Assembly: GCF_030864005.1 (NCBI RefSeq)
Contig: NZ_CP132976.1
Span: 4,650,001-4,714,000, forward strand
Source: Achromobacter seleniivolatilans
GTDB taxonomy: Bacteria; Pseudomonadota; Gammaproteobacteria; Burkholderiales; Burkholderiaceae_B
DNA length: 64,000 nucleotides
Direction: 5' to 3'
Shown here: positions 1-8,378 of the stretch, one piece after another
How the letters are laid out: every line of letters begins with the position of its first letter
Position numbering within the stretch: position 1 is the stretch's first letter
Program-made: the position numbers and the translations under genes
The notes under the pieces: model-generated
The model's input: only the letters and a program-made list of their open reading frames with translations
Told to the model about the DNA's origin: nothing
Databases searched by the model: none

Positions 1-2336
1 CGGGCATGGGTAACGGTGGAGTTCTCAGAAAGGCCTATCAGGCCGCCCACGTTGCTGGAGGGTCCAGCACTGACGCCGCCTGTGCTGGCAACGTTTGTGA
101 GCGCGCTATTCTGCGCATAGCCAACAAGGCCGCCCACGTTGACATGCGCACTCGACGTTGCCACGTTGGCGGTGCTGGCCGAGTCAAGGATGTCACCGTA
201 GCGGCTGACACCCACCAGACCGCCCATTCCGCCCTCATAGCTCCTTTGCAAGTCGCCCTTCACGGTGCCATGACTTTGACTGTTCAGAATACGGCCCTTT
301 TCGCCGTTGATATTCAGCGTATTAAGACCAACCAGCCCACCCATGGTGTGCGTGGAAGCTCCGCTTGACACCACACCGCTGAAAACAGCGCGATCAATGG
401 TGCCGCCGCTATTGGTGCCTACCAAGCCTCCGACAATATTGGAACGGTCTTTATTGCCATTAACATGGCCATTCTTGACCGATACATTGGTGATGACGCC
501 CGAGTTGTAGCCGACTAGAGCGCCGATGGACATATTTGCGGCATTGGCGTTGCCCGGTGAAATATATACGCCGTCCAGGGCCACGTTGCGAATCACCCCC
601 GAAGAGGCCGCAAACAGTCCCACATTGCTGCCGCCATTGATCACCGCGAAGCCCTTCAATGTATGACCCAAACCATCGAACACACCGCCAAATGTGCCCG
701 AGCCCCCTATTGAATTAAAGAACGTACCCAGCACGCCGTTGCCTAGAACGTAATATCCGTTCAGATTGTTGGTGATTGACTGAAGTTGGTATTGGTTGTG
801 GATGACCGTGTGCGCAATACCGTTTGACACATACGACGCGCCCACGCCCAATGTCACCGCTGACTGCTGCCCGGGCGACAGCACCAAGTTGGCGAGGGCC
901 GGCTTGTTGGGTGCGCCACCGGAGCCTGCTGCCGCAGTGGTGGTCTGCACATTCAAGCTGGCACCCGCACCGCGGACAAACACCCGATTATTCAATTCAA
1001 TCCGCTCGTCAGCCAACAGACTCAAGGCAGCCTTGCTGCCCCATGCGTTCACCATCCCATTGATCCGAGTCACGCCACTATTGCCGCTTTTGGCATTCAA
1101 TGTAAGGCGGTGATCGCTCTTCCAGTCCACTGCGGCATTAACGACGACATTGCCTTTCGTAGCAGCCAACTCAATGTTCGTGGTGGCCAGATTGGCATTC
1201 AACGTATCGGCATAAATGGTTGGTTGGGCGATGACGGTCGTGTTCTCCACGTTTACGTTCTGGCTACTCACCTTGAAGGTGCCAGTGGCTCCGCTATTCG
1301 AACGCGTGTCGACCTCGGTGCTCAGGCGCACCTGAACCGTCCTGCCCTTCGCGTCAACAGTGCCGCCGTTGCCGTGGCCTGTCAGTGCGCTGGCGCTCAG
1401 ACGTCCCGCCACCTCGACCACGCCGCGCGAGCCGCCATCCAGCACGATCCTCCCCCGCGTGCCGTTCAGCGTGTTGGCCTCGATCACGCCCGCATTGTTG
1501 ACCACGGTGTGAACCATGTTGGCAGCGCCATCTGCCCGCGCCCTCAGCAGCACCTGCCCGCCGTCGGCCCGGATGCTGCCCATGTTTTCCGCCACGGCGT
1601 TAGCATCCGCCGCGTTTACCTGCAACTTGAGCAAGCCGCTGCCGATTGTGACCGTGAACTTCTTGCCGGCACCCAGGGCTGTAGTGCCCCCATTGGTTCG
1701 AATTGCGCCTCTATTACTGACGTAGCGGCCAAGCAACACCACATCGCCGCCGTCACCTGCAAAAATTTCGCCATTATTGACGACAGCACCTGAGCCGCCG
1801 CCTTCGAAGACGTATGCCCCACTTGTGTTCGTGTAGAAATGAGCGGGGTCGACAGGCTGCGTTGACGCAACCAAACTACCCACGTTGACACTGGCTAAGG
1901 AGTTGAAGACGACGCCAGATGGGTTGACGATAAAAATCTTGCCGGGGGCCGTGATCTTGCCGTTGATGGCGGTTTGCGCCCCGCCGAAAGCAACCTGGTT
2001 GAGCGTCATGTCGGTCGGACGCTGATTGAAGGTCACCGTTTCATTCGTCTCCACCCCGAACGCTTTCCAATTGATGACCGCTTTCGGTGTGCTCTGGTTG
2101 ATAACCAAGTTCTTGCCATCTGCCGAGAAGACGCTTGCTGTGCCATGGGTGACTTTGGCCCCCGTCGGCAAGGCGTTTGCCACCGGTATCAGCGCCATCA
2201 GGCCTGCCACTACCAAGGCGGCGGCAACCACGCGTACCCCGCCCACGCTGGACTTGCCGCGATGTTTGGCGGACTCACCGGCAACGCTCCAGCATCCTTT
2301 GGATTCATTCCAGACAACGGTGTAGGACTTATTCAT
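1..2336 (-). CDS. Filamentous-haemagglutinin-type two-partner secretion exoprotein (TpsA), 3' part missing
   Basis: Large secreted surface protein of the FHA family, exported through an outer-membrane TpsB pore. The frame is open from ATG 2336 to the window edge (about 778 residues) and has no stop, so the C-terminus is missing. Residues 1-55 form an extended signal peptide: MNKSYTVVWNE start, then a hydrophobic stretch ending PVANA. A haemagglutination-activity/TPS domain follows, with the hallmark NPSG at 138-141 in a beta-helix-like context. From about residue 555 to the edge lie GLUG-type repeats (GGLVGxNSG, GGLVGYAQNS, GGLIGLSENS). A clear ribosome site (GAAGGAAAG) precedes the ATG. It lies 71 bp downstream of tpsB on the same strand. 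Likely role is adhesion or biofilm; a toxin C-terminus (CdiA-like) cannot be excluded. Base composition looks less GC-rich than the rest of the window. Confidence 0.9.
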   Translation of the reverse strand, partial: MNKSYTVVWNESKGCWSVAGESAKHRGKSSVGGVRVVAAALVVAGLMALIPVANALPTGAKVTHGTASVFSADGKNLVINQSTPKAVINWKAFGVETNETVTFNQRPTDMTLNQVAFGGAQTAINGKITAPGKIFIVNPSGVVFNSLASVNVGSLVASTQPVDPAHFYTNTSGAYVFEGGGSGAVVNNGEIFAGDGGDVVLLGRYVSNRGAIRTNGGTTALGAGKKFTVTIGSGLLKLQVNAADANAVAENMGSIRADGGQVLLRARADGAANMVHTVVNNAGVIEANTLNGTRGRIVLDGGSRGVVEVAGRLSASALTGHGNGGTVDAKGRTVQVRLSTEVDTRSNSGATGTFKVSSQNVNVENTTVIAQPTIYADTLNANLATTNIELAATKGNVVVNAAVDWKSDHRLTLNAKSGNSGVTRINGMVNAWGSKAALSLLADERIELNNRVFVRGAGASLNVQTTTAAAGSGGAPNKPALANLVLSPGQQSAVTLGVGASYVSNGIAHTVIHNQYQLQSITNNLNGYYVLGNGVLGTFFNSIGGSGTFGGVFDGLGHTLKGFAVINGGSNVGLFAASSGVIRNVALDGVYISPGNANAANMSIGALVGYNSGVITNVSVKNGHVNGNKDRSNIVGGLVGTNSGGTIDRAVFSGVVSSGASTHTMGGLVGLNTLNINGEKGRILNSQSHGTVKGDLQRSYEGGMGGLVGVSRYGDILDSASTANVATSSAHVNVGGLVGYAQNSALTNVASTGGVSAGPSSNVGGLIGLSENSTVTHA

Positions 2337-2407
2337 AGCTTTCCTTCAGGTTGGTGACGCGCGCGAGAACGCTACGCGCGCGGTGCTGCGAAAACGTGAT
2401 GAGGTCT

Positions 2408-4162
2408 TCAGAAAATGCGGGTGGCCTGCAACCACATGCGCGGCTCTCGCTTGGGGCCGTCCGGCTGGTAGTTGCGGACTTGCATAGGCCACGCTGCGGT
2501 CAACGTGATCTGGTGCTGCGGGCCGGCTTGCGTCAGGCTCACGCCGTAAGCGCCGAGTTGCACGCCGCTCGTCTCGCGGGTCCAGGAACGCTTGTTGATG
2601 CGTACGCCGCCCTTGTCCACAAACATCGCCATCTGCCATCCGGGCGCAGGCATATAGCGCAGCTCGGCGGTGGCCTGCCACCCCTTGTCCCCGGAACCGG
2701 CGCCGTTAGGGAATGCGCGCACACCATATGGCCCGCCCAGACTGAACTGCTCAGAACTGTCCAGGTTCTTGGACGGGAGCTGGCCAGTGATCAGGCCATG
2801 GAACAAGAAGGGGCCGGGCAGGTTCTGCAGCCGCAGCAGGGTCAGATTGGCCTTGCTGAATGCGCCTGCCGCGCGCTTGTAGAAGCGATCGCCCGTCCTG
2901 CTGTTGGAATCGCCAAACCGCAGATTGCCCGTGGAGTAGGACAGATAGGCCGCGCTGCGGCCCCCACCCAGCCACGCATCTTCGGCAGTGCCGTTGACCG
3001 ACAGAGTCCAGAGGCCGATGCGCTTGCGGTTGCTGATGCCGAAAACATCCATGTTGTCGCGCATGGACTTGTCCTCGTACTGAAGCTGCGTTTGAAGACT
3101 CAAGGATCTGCCGCGCAACCAGGGATGCTGAATAAACAGCGTAGAAATGCGCGCCTGGCCATTGGCTTCAAGAATGGAAAAGTCTCGACCCAGCTCATAG
3201 CGCATCTCAGATACGCTAACGCCTAGTTTCGTGGCCGAAGGCCCGAACGGGATCTGATAGGCGGCGTGGTAATAGCGCTGCTTTTTGTCGCTGCCCAGCA
3301 CTCGCAAGTTGAGTTGATCGCCCAGACGCAGCGGATTGTTCAGGTTCAAGCTGCCGCTCAAGCGGTACTCACCCGTGTAGTAGCCACCAAAGTTATCGGC
3401 GTCCACGCTGCCAGATATCAGCGGCCCAGGCTCGGCCTGCAACAGCAACTCGGTGGACCCTGGCAAAGATCCGGGCCGCAGCGTGCCTTGTATGTTGAGC
3501 CCGGGCAGGTCGTTGATCCGCGCTAGCCGATCATCCAGTTCCTCAAGGTGCACGGCCTGTCCTGCCTTGAGCGGAGCAAGCATCCGGCGCAACACAGAAT
3601 CTTGCACGCGGCTGTTGTTATCGATCGCCACCCCGTCGTACACACCCTCGAGCACGATAATTTTGACCTTGCCGTCCTCGACGCCTTGCGGCGGCAAATA
3701 GGCACGCGCCAACAAGTAGCCGTGGCGGCGGTAGTAGTCCGTGATGCGGGCGGTAGCGGCGCGAAGACCATCAAGATCTTGGTCCGTCTGTTCCAGATCG
3801 CGCAATAGGGACTGCAACGTCGCATCGTCAAAAACGTGGACGCCGCTGATGACAAACGCCGCGACCCGCACACGCGGAGAATCGTCATCATCCGATGAAG
3901 TGCCGGCGGAGGGTTCTGCTGACGGAACAATAAGCTTGGGCTCCGAGGATGCGGGGCCCAATGCCGGCAACGTGGATTCGATTTCCCGCATGGCGCGGCC
4001 TGCGTCGGGAATCTGCGCGTTCGCGAGCAGTGTGGTGGCAAAGAGCGCAATGCCTGAGATAAAAGTTCGAGCGGCGCGGCGGGCGGGTATACGTGGAAAA
4101 ACTCTGTGCAGACAAGGCGTTGGAATGCGCCTGGACACGGCTAGTTGATTATTTTTATTCAC
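2408..4162 (-). CDS. ShlB/FhaC/HecB-family two-partner secretion transporter (TpsB)
   Basis: Outer-membrane beta-barrel of the Omp85/TpsB superfamily that recognises the TPS domain of its partner in the periplasm and passes it to the surface. 584 residues, as usual for FhaC/ShlB. A charged N-terminus leads to a signal peptide ending about residue 48 (LLANA-Q). An acidic linker (DDDD near 91-94) and two POTRA-like domains (about 95-245) follow, then a 16-strand-type barrel. VRAFP at 481-485 corresponds to the VRGY/VRGF motif of loop L6, and the chain ends in phenylalanine as outer-membrane proteins do. The start is GTG at 4162 without an obvious Shine-Dalgarno sequence; no better upstream or early internal ATG exists. 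It is directly upstream of tpsA, the classical B-A order. Confidence 0.93.
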   Translation of the reverse strand: MNKNNQLAVSRRIPTPCLHRVFPRIPARRAARTFISGIALFATTLLANAQIPDAGRAMREIESTLPALGPASSEPKLIVPSAEPSAGTSSDDDDSPRVRVAAFVISGVHVFDDATLQSLLRDLEQTDQDLDGLRAATARITDYYRRHGYLLARAYLPPQGVEDGKVKIIVLEGVYDGVAIDNNSRVQDSVLRRMLAPLKAGQAVHLEELDDRLARINDLPGLNIQGTLRPGSLPGSTELLLQAEPGPLISGSVDADNFGGYYTGEYRLSGSLNLNNPLRLGDQLNLRVLGSDKKQRYYHAAYQIPFGPSATKLGVSVSEMRYELGRDFSILEANGQARISTLFIQHPWLRGRSLSLQTQLQYEDKSMRDNMDVFGISNRKRIGLWTLSVNGTAEDAWLGGGRSAAYLSYSTGNLRFGDSNSRTGDRFYKRAAGAFSKANLTLLRLQNLPGPFLFHGLITGQLPSKNLDSSEQFSLGGPYGVRAFPNGAGSGDKGWQATAELRYMPAPGWQMAMFVDKGGVRINKRSWTRETSGVQLGAYGVSLTQAGPQHQITLTAAWPMQVRNYQPDGPKREPRMWLQATRIF

Positions 4163-4582
4163 GATCCGCGGATACCCGGCCGGGCATCCGTCCTATTTTT
4201 CGTCTTAGTTTCCGGAATGGAATCGAGACACTGCCGCTCTGTGATTCACTTACTTGGTAGGTGAAGCGCTTGAAAACCAGACGGTTTTAGGCGGATAAAC
4301 AGCAGAGTGTTTTTATTTTGGCAACGTTCGATTGCATATCGAAGTGACTATACGTGCCGAGCACAAACACGTATCCCATATAAATCTGAAATTCTTCTAA
4401 GATAAATATGAAAATTACCTGTCTTTTTTCAGATATAAATAGGAAACCTAATCGATTTACCGCGCATGCCCCAAGATGTTTGAGAATAGGGCACCAACCA
4501 ATGATGCTGACGCGCGATCGTCGCCGAATGATTAGTGACCATTCACGCTGGTTTTTATTGAGATAATTTTATTTTTTGGGGA
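4163..4582. promoter_or_regulatory. AT-rich divergent control region between tpsB and the response regulator
   Basis: About 420 bp with no credible coding frame and much lower GC than the surrounding genes. It must hold promoters for tpsBA (minus) and for the response regulator (plus). The only clear internal structure is a set of three phased direct repeats, listed separately. ATCTGAAA (4384-4391) and TTTCAGAT (4427-4434) also form an 8-bp inverted pair. Confidence 0.6.
4380..4446. repeat. Three phased direct repeats ATAAATNNGAAA, candidate activator sites
   Basis: ATAAATCTGAAA (4380-4391), ATAAATATGAAA (4402-4413) and ATAAATAGGAAA (4435-4446) start 22 and 33 bp apart, i.e. two and three helical turns. 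The last ends in TAGGAAA, the complement of TTTCCTA, which matches the heptad I recall for Bordetella BvgA; the other two carry TTTCATA and TTTCAGA on the complementary strand. BvgA dimers are known to array at 22-bp steps at the fha promoter. That this locus uses a BvgA-like regulator is inference. Confidence 0.45.
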
Positions 4583-4588
4583 ATGACA

Positions 4589-5242
4589 GTGGCAGATCTG
4601 AGCATACGCGTGGGTTTGGCGGATGATCACCCAATGGTGGCGCTCGGAATATCATCCGAATTAAGCCGTAGCCACGACCTTTCCGTGGAGGGACACTGCT
4701 CGAACTCAACAGATCTGATGGAAATGCTGAATGACCGGTCCATTGATGTGCTGGTGGCTGACTACAGCATGCCTGGCGGCAAATATGGCGATGGCCTGGT
4801 GTTGATCTCTTATTTGCGCCGCCATTATCCCCGACTGAAAATCGTTATTTACACCATGGTTAACGGCTCGGCGCTTGTCTGGGCGATTGTGAAGCAGGGC
4901 GTGAATTGCATCGTTAATAAACGAGATTCCACCGAACATCTGACGCAGGCGGTATTCGCGGCACATCGCGGCACACAATATTATTCGCCCACGATTAAGG
5001 ACTCTTTGCTGATCAATTTTCTGGCAAAAGACCGGGAACGATTGACGCCACGCGAATCCGAAATCGTCCGGCTATTCTGCTCAGGCACCACCATTAGCGA
5101 AATCGCAGATATTCTGCATCGCAGCGTGCAAACGGTCAGTTCCCAAAAACGCAGCGCGATGAAAAAGCTAGGTGTGGCTAGTGATGTGGACCTGTTCAAG
5201 ACCGTGCTTCAGGGGGATGCGTTCGACGCCTCGTTCTTGTGA
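4589..5242 (+). CDS. NarL/RcsB-type response regulator
   Basis: Cytoplasmic two-component response regulator: N-terminal receiver domain and C-terminal LuxR-type helix-turn-helix. Numbered from the upstream ATG 4583 (219 residues), the acidic pair is D14-D15, the phospho-acceptor D60 (VLVADYSMPGG), the switch threonine T91 and the lysine K113. The DNA-binding domain covers about 154-197 (LTPRESEIVRLF...SEIADILHRSVQTVSSQ). Its form resembles RcsB and BvgA. I prefer the GTG at 4589 because GGGG at 4578-4581 is 7 bp from it but only 1 bp from ATG 4583. No histidine kinase is adjacent, so it is an orphan here. Divergent from tpsBA, which it may control. Confidence 0.88.
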   Translation: MADLSIRVGLADDHPMVALGISSELSRSHDLSVEGHCSNSTDLMEMLNDRSIDVLVADYSMPGGKYGDGLVLISYLRRHYPRLKIVIYTMVNGSALVWAIVKQGVNCIVNKRDSTEHLTQAVFAAHRGTQYYSPTIKDSLLINFLAKDRERLTPRESEIVRLFCSGTTISEIADILHRSVQTVSSQKRSAMKKLGVASDVDLFKTVLQGDAFDASFL

Positions 5243-5325
5243 CGCTTGGACGAGCCCCGGGTGCCGCAGGATGCGGCAAGCGCATGGGGGCAGGCGGCCC
5301 GGCTCCCGGGCGTTTTCAGGCCGCT

Positions 5326-5354
5326 TTGCATTCTTTCGAATTTTTGTGCATAAT
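5326..5354 (+). promoter_or_regulatory. Sigma-70-type promoter of tRNA-Asn
   Basis: TTGCAT (5326-5331), 17-bp spacer, CATAAT (5349-5354). The -10 box matches 5 of 6 consensus bases, the -35 box 3 of 6. A C-rich stretch follows before the tRNA at 5372, consistent with a stable-RNA promoter discriminator. Confidence 0.55.
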
Positions 5355-5371
5355 TCGCCCCCTCTACCTGT

Positions 5372-5447
5372 TCCCCGATAGCTCAGTCGGTAGAGCGACG
5401 GACTGTTAATCCGCAGGTCGCTGGTTCGAGCCCAGCTCGGGGAGCCA
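5372..5447 (+). tRNA. tRNA-Asn (anticodon GTT)
   Basis: 76 nt including an encoded CCA. The acceptor stem TCCCCGA (5372-5378) pairs with TCGGGGA (5437-5443), followed by G and CCA. The D-arm contains GCTCAGTCGGTAGAGC, the anticodon loop CTGTTAA gives GTT, and the T-arm contains GGTTCGAGC. All parts of the cloverleaf are present. Confidence 0.97.
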
Positions 5448-5494
5448 AGAATTTGGCAATGCATTCTTTTCCGGCATTGCTCGCAGTACCCCTA

Positions 5495-5525
5495 AAAAAG
5501 CCCGCAACTTGATTGCGGGCTTTTT
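5495..5525 (+). terminator. Rho-independent terminator after tRNA-Asn
   Basis: Stem AAAAAGCCCGCAA (5495-5507), 5-nt loop, TTGCGGGCTTTTT (5513-5525). A perfect 13-bp stem ends in a T-run. The A-run on the other side could let it work in both directions. Confidence 0.9.
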
Positions 5526-5605
5526 GCATTGTGGGTTCTTGCATTGCGGCCTTCTGGGCGTAGGATGACGCGCATCTTCTCTTCGCGCCTTCACGTCCGA
5601 TCACC

Positions 5606-6514
5606 ATGCGTTCCACGCGATCCCTGCCTGCTCTGGTTTCACTGCGCGCTTTTGAAGCGGCAGCACGGCGCCTGAGCTTTTCGCTCGCGGCGCAGGAACT
5701 ATTCGTCACGCAAAGCGCTATCAGCCACCATATTCAGCGTCTGGAAGCCGAGCTGGGCATCGCGCTGTTTGAACGGCGCACGCGCGCCGTGGCGTTGACG
5801 CCTGCGGGTCAGACGTACTTCGAACATGTGCATACCGCCTTCGAACTGTTGCGCAAGGGCACCGACGTAATTCGCGCCCCGGCCGCAACACGCAGCACGC
5901 TGAAAGTCGGATTGCTGGCGTCGTTTGCCACGCGCTGGCTCGCGCCGCGCCTGCCGGACTTTGCCGCTGAACATCCCGGCATCGATCTGCAACTGCAGCC
6001 CGATATCGGACTGGCCGACGTGGCAGGCGGAGAGGTGGATGTGGCCATCCGCTACGGCCGTGGCGCATGGCCTGGCGTGAAATCCCGCCTGCTGATGACG
6101 GAGCGGCTGTCCGTCGTCTGCGCCCCCGCCTTGATCGCGGACCGCCGGCGTCCGCGCACGCCCGCAGACTTGCTGCGCCATCCCATCCTGACCTCGCACG
6201 CCCAGCAGCCGTTTGAATGGGACGCCTGGGCAAGGCGTTTCGGCATGGACTTGGGCCCCGCGCAAACCGTGCATTTGCACGACTACAACATCGTCATCGA
6301 AGCCGCGATAGCGGGACAGGGACTAGCGATGGGCCGGCACCGGTTGATTGCTTCTTTCTTGGCCAGCGGCGCGCTGGTGGAGGTGTTGCCTGACGCGGTG
6401 CTGGACGATCCCCGCATTGGATGGTGGTTCGTCACGCCGCGCGGCACACCCAGCGCCGCAGCTCAGGCGCTGCATGACTGGCTAAAGGAAACGGGGTCAA
6501 CATCCGGCGCATAG
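5606..6514 (+). CDS. LysR-family transcriptional regulator (GcvA-like)
   Basis: 302-residue LysR-type regulator. The N-terminal winged helix-turn-helix is at about residues 8-66 (LRAFEAAARRLSFSLAAQELFVTQSAISHHIQ), followed by a periplasmic-binding-fold effector domain (about 90-295). The pattern around SLRAFEAAARRLSFSLAA and the effector half resemble the GcvA subgroup. The effector is unknown. The gene is followed 122 bp later by ridA and a class-V aminotransferase on the same strand, which are its most likely targets. Confidence 0.9.
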   Translation: MRSTRSLPALVSLRAFEAAARRLSFSLAAQELFVTQSAISHHIQRLEAELGIALFERRTRAVALTPAGQTYFEHVHTAFELLRKGTDVIRAPAATRSTLKVGLLASFATRWLAPRLPDFAAEHPGIDLQLQPDIGLADVAGGEVDVAIRYGRGAWPGVKSRLLMTERLSVVCAPALIADRRRPRTPADLLRHPILTSHAQQPFEWDAWARRFGMDLGPAQTVHLHDYNIVIEAAIAGQGLAMGRHRLIASFLASGALVEVLPDAVLDDPRIGWWFVTPRGTPSAAAQALHDWLKETGSTSGA

Positions 6515-6636
6515 GGTTCCCCGAAGACGCATTAGTTTTGCTCATGCGTACAGGGCAAGAATTGATTGGTCACCTGCCGCCGGTACCGATAGCATCAACG
6601 CTTGCCCCTTCAACTTTCCCACTCAGGTGAACCAAT

Positions 6637-7110
6637 ATGACCCGCACGATCTCCGGCCGCGTGGCCGAACTGGGCCTGGCCCTGGAAGCCGCCGCCGCCC
6701 CTGCCGCCAATTACGTCCCCTATGTGTTGGAAGGGAATCTGCTCTACATCTCGGGCCAGATCTCGCGCAAGAACGGCAAGGCCGCTCATCTGGGCCAACT
6801 GGGGAATCAGGTGTCGGATGCCGACGGCGTAGAAGCAGCACGGCTATCTGCGCTTGGCCTCCTGTCCCAGATCGCCGCCGCCACCGGCGACAAGCTGGAC
6901 CGGGTTGCGCGTGTCGTGCGCCTGGGCGTTTTTGTGGCCAGCACGCCTGAATTCAACCGCCAGAGCGCCATCGCCAACGGCGCGTCCGACCTGATGGTAG
7001 AAGTGTTCGGCGATGCCGGCCGTCATGCGCGCAGCGCCGTCGGCGTGGCGTCCTTGCCGCAGGGAGTCGCCGTGGAAGTCGAAGCCGTCATCGCCCTGAC
7101 GCAAGCCTGA
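6637..7110 (+). CDS. RidA-family protein (YjgF/YER057c/UK114)
   Basis: 157 residues. RidA proteins form cytosolic trimers that hydrolyse reactive enamine/imine intermediates, such as 2-aminoacrylate, made by PLP enzymes. The chain shows the family core LLYISGQIS (about 36-44), the long helix, and GRHARSAVGVASLP near 127-140, where the arginine corresponds to the carboxylate-binding Arg of active RidA. It is longer at the N-terminus than E. coli RidA (128 aa), as in the YjgF-like subgroup of this length. It sits 52 bp before a PLP-dependent class-V aminotransferase, a biochemically sensible partner. Confidence 0.9.
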   Translation: MTRTISGRVAELGLALEAAAAPAANYVPYVLEGNLLYISGQISRKNGKAAHLGQLGNQVSDADGVEAARLSALGLLSQIAAATGDKLDRVARVVRLGVFVASTPEFNRQSAIANGASDLMVEVFGDAGRHARSAVGVASLPQGVAVEVEAVIALTQA

Positions 7111-7162
7111 TCCGAGACAGACCGCGCCGGGCGCCCGTCCGGCGCGAGACTAGGAATTCCGT

Positions 7163-8359
7163 ATGCCCGCCCCCTTGTCCGCAGACGCGGTCCGCAATCT
7201 ACGCGCCCTGACGCCAGGTGCGCAACACAGCGTTCATTTCAACCACGCGGGCTCATCGCTGCCATCCGCGGCGACCTTGCAAGCCATCCGCGCGCATCTG
7301 GAGCGTGAAGCCACGCAAGGACCGATGGAGGCCGGCGTCGCCTCGCGTGCGCTGACCGAAAGCGCACGCACGCTGGGTGCGAGGCTGCTCAATGCGCAGC
7401 CGGAAGAAATCGCGCTGACCACTGGACATTCAGCGGGCTGGGGCGCCGCCTTCGCCGCGCTGCCGCCATGGCGGCCCGGCGACCGCATCCTGGTCGGCCG
7501 TCACGAATGGGGCGGCAATCTGGCCACGATGCGGTTCACGGCGGAGCGCGCCGGCGCAGTGCTGGAAACCATCCCGTCAGACGACAGCGGTTGCGTGGAC
7601 CCCGATGCCTTGGCCGCCATGCTGGACGACCGCGTGCGCTTGATAGCGTTGACTTGGTTGCCCGCCAATGGCGGTCTGATCAACCCGGCTGCTGCGGTCG
7701 GACGCGTGGCCCGCCAGCACGGCATTCCTTATTTCGTCGACGCCGCCCAAGCCGTGGGCCAATTGCCCGTCGATGTCGAGGCGATCGCTTGCGACGTATT
7801 GACCGCCCCCGGCCGCAAAGCCTTGCGCGGCCCGCGCGGCACGGGCCTGTTATACGTCCGGCGTGCATTTCTGGACCAGATTACGCCCGCCTTTGTGGAT
7901 ACCTATTCCGCGCCGCTGGGCGCGGAAGGCCAGCCCATGCTGCGCCAGGACGCCGCGCGTATGGAATCAGCCGAGAATTCGCTGGCCCTTCGTTGCGGCC
8001 TGGCCAACGCCTTGCAGGAAGCCCTGGACATCGGCCTGGACTCCATCCGCGCCACTATTGCTGCCACGGCCCAGACCCTGCGTACCGAACTGGCGGCTAT
8101 TCCAGGTATCACGGTGCTGGATCAGGGGCGTGAACAATCCGGACTGGTGGCCTTCAATCTGGCCGGCCACGATGCCGTTGCCGTGCAACGCGCCCTGGCG
8201 GCAGAGGGCATCACCATCGGCAGTAACGGCGTGCCCTATACCCCGCTGGACATGCAGGCACGCGGACTCACGCAGATCGCAAGAGCGTCGGTCAGCTACC
8301 TGACCACTGATGCCGAGGTGCGCCGCTTGCTGGATGCGTTGCGGCAGCTGACTCGCTGA
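7163..8359 (+). CDS. Aminotransferase class V-fold PLP-dependent enzyme
   Basis: 398-residue fold-type I PLP enzyme of the class V (cysteine desulfurase/isopenicillin epimerase-like) group. DAAQAVGQLPVDV (about 193-205) supplies the pyridine-nitrogen Asp and a Gln near the ring. The Schiff-base lysine is K219 in GRKALRGPRGTG. The usual His before the lysine in SufS/IscS (SHK) is replaced by Arg, and no active-site cysteine loop of the desulfurase type is obvious, so a lyase or epimerase-like reaction is as likely as desulfuration. It follows ridA closely. Substrate unknown. Confidence 0.85.
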   Translation: MPAPLSADAVRNLRALTPGAQHSVHFNHAGSSLPSAATLQAIRAHLEREATQGPMEAGVASRALTESARTLGARLLNAQPEEIALTTGHSAGWGAAFAALPPWRPGDRILVGRHEWGGNLATMRFTAERAGAVLETIPSDDSGCVDPDALAAMLDDRVRLIALTWLPANGGLINPAAAVGRVARQHGIPYFVDAAQAVGQLPVDVEAIACDVLTAPGRKALRGPRGTGLLYVRRAFLDQITPAFVDTYSAPLGAEGQPMLRQDAARMESAENSLALRCGLANALQEALDIGLDSIRATIAATAQTLRTELAAIPGITVLDQGREQSGLVAFNLAGHDAVAVQRALAAEGITIGSNGVPYTPLDMQARGLTQIARASVSYLTTDAEVRRLLDALRQLTR

Positions 8360-8378
8360 AACCGCACGCCCGCCGTCG

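Noticed and set aside
1..700. Repeats in the exoprotein gene as a CRISPR array
   Set aside because: They are degenerate protein-level GLUG repeats in an open frame, not identical DNA repeats with spacers, and no cas genes are present.
5372..5525. tRNA-Asn as an integration site of the low-GC block
   Set aside because: The block lies on the 5' side of the tRNA, whereas islands normally insert at the 3' end, and I found no repeated tRNA 3' end or integrase gene within the window.
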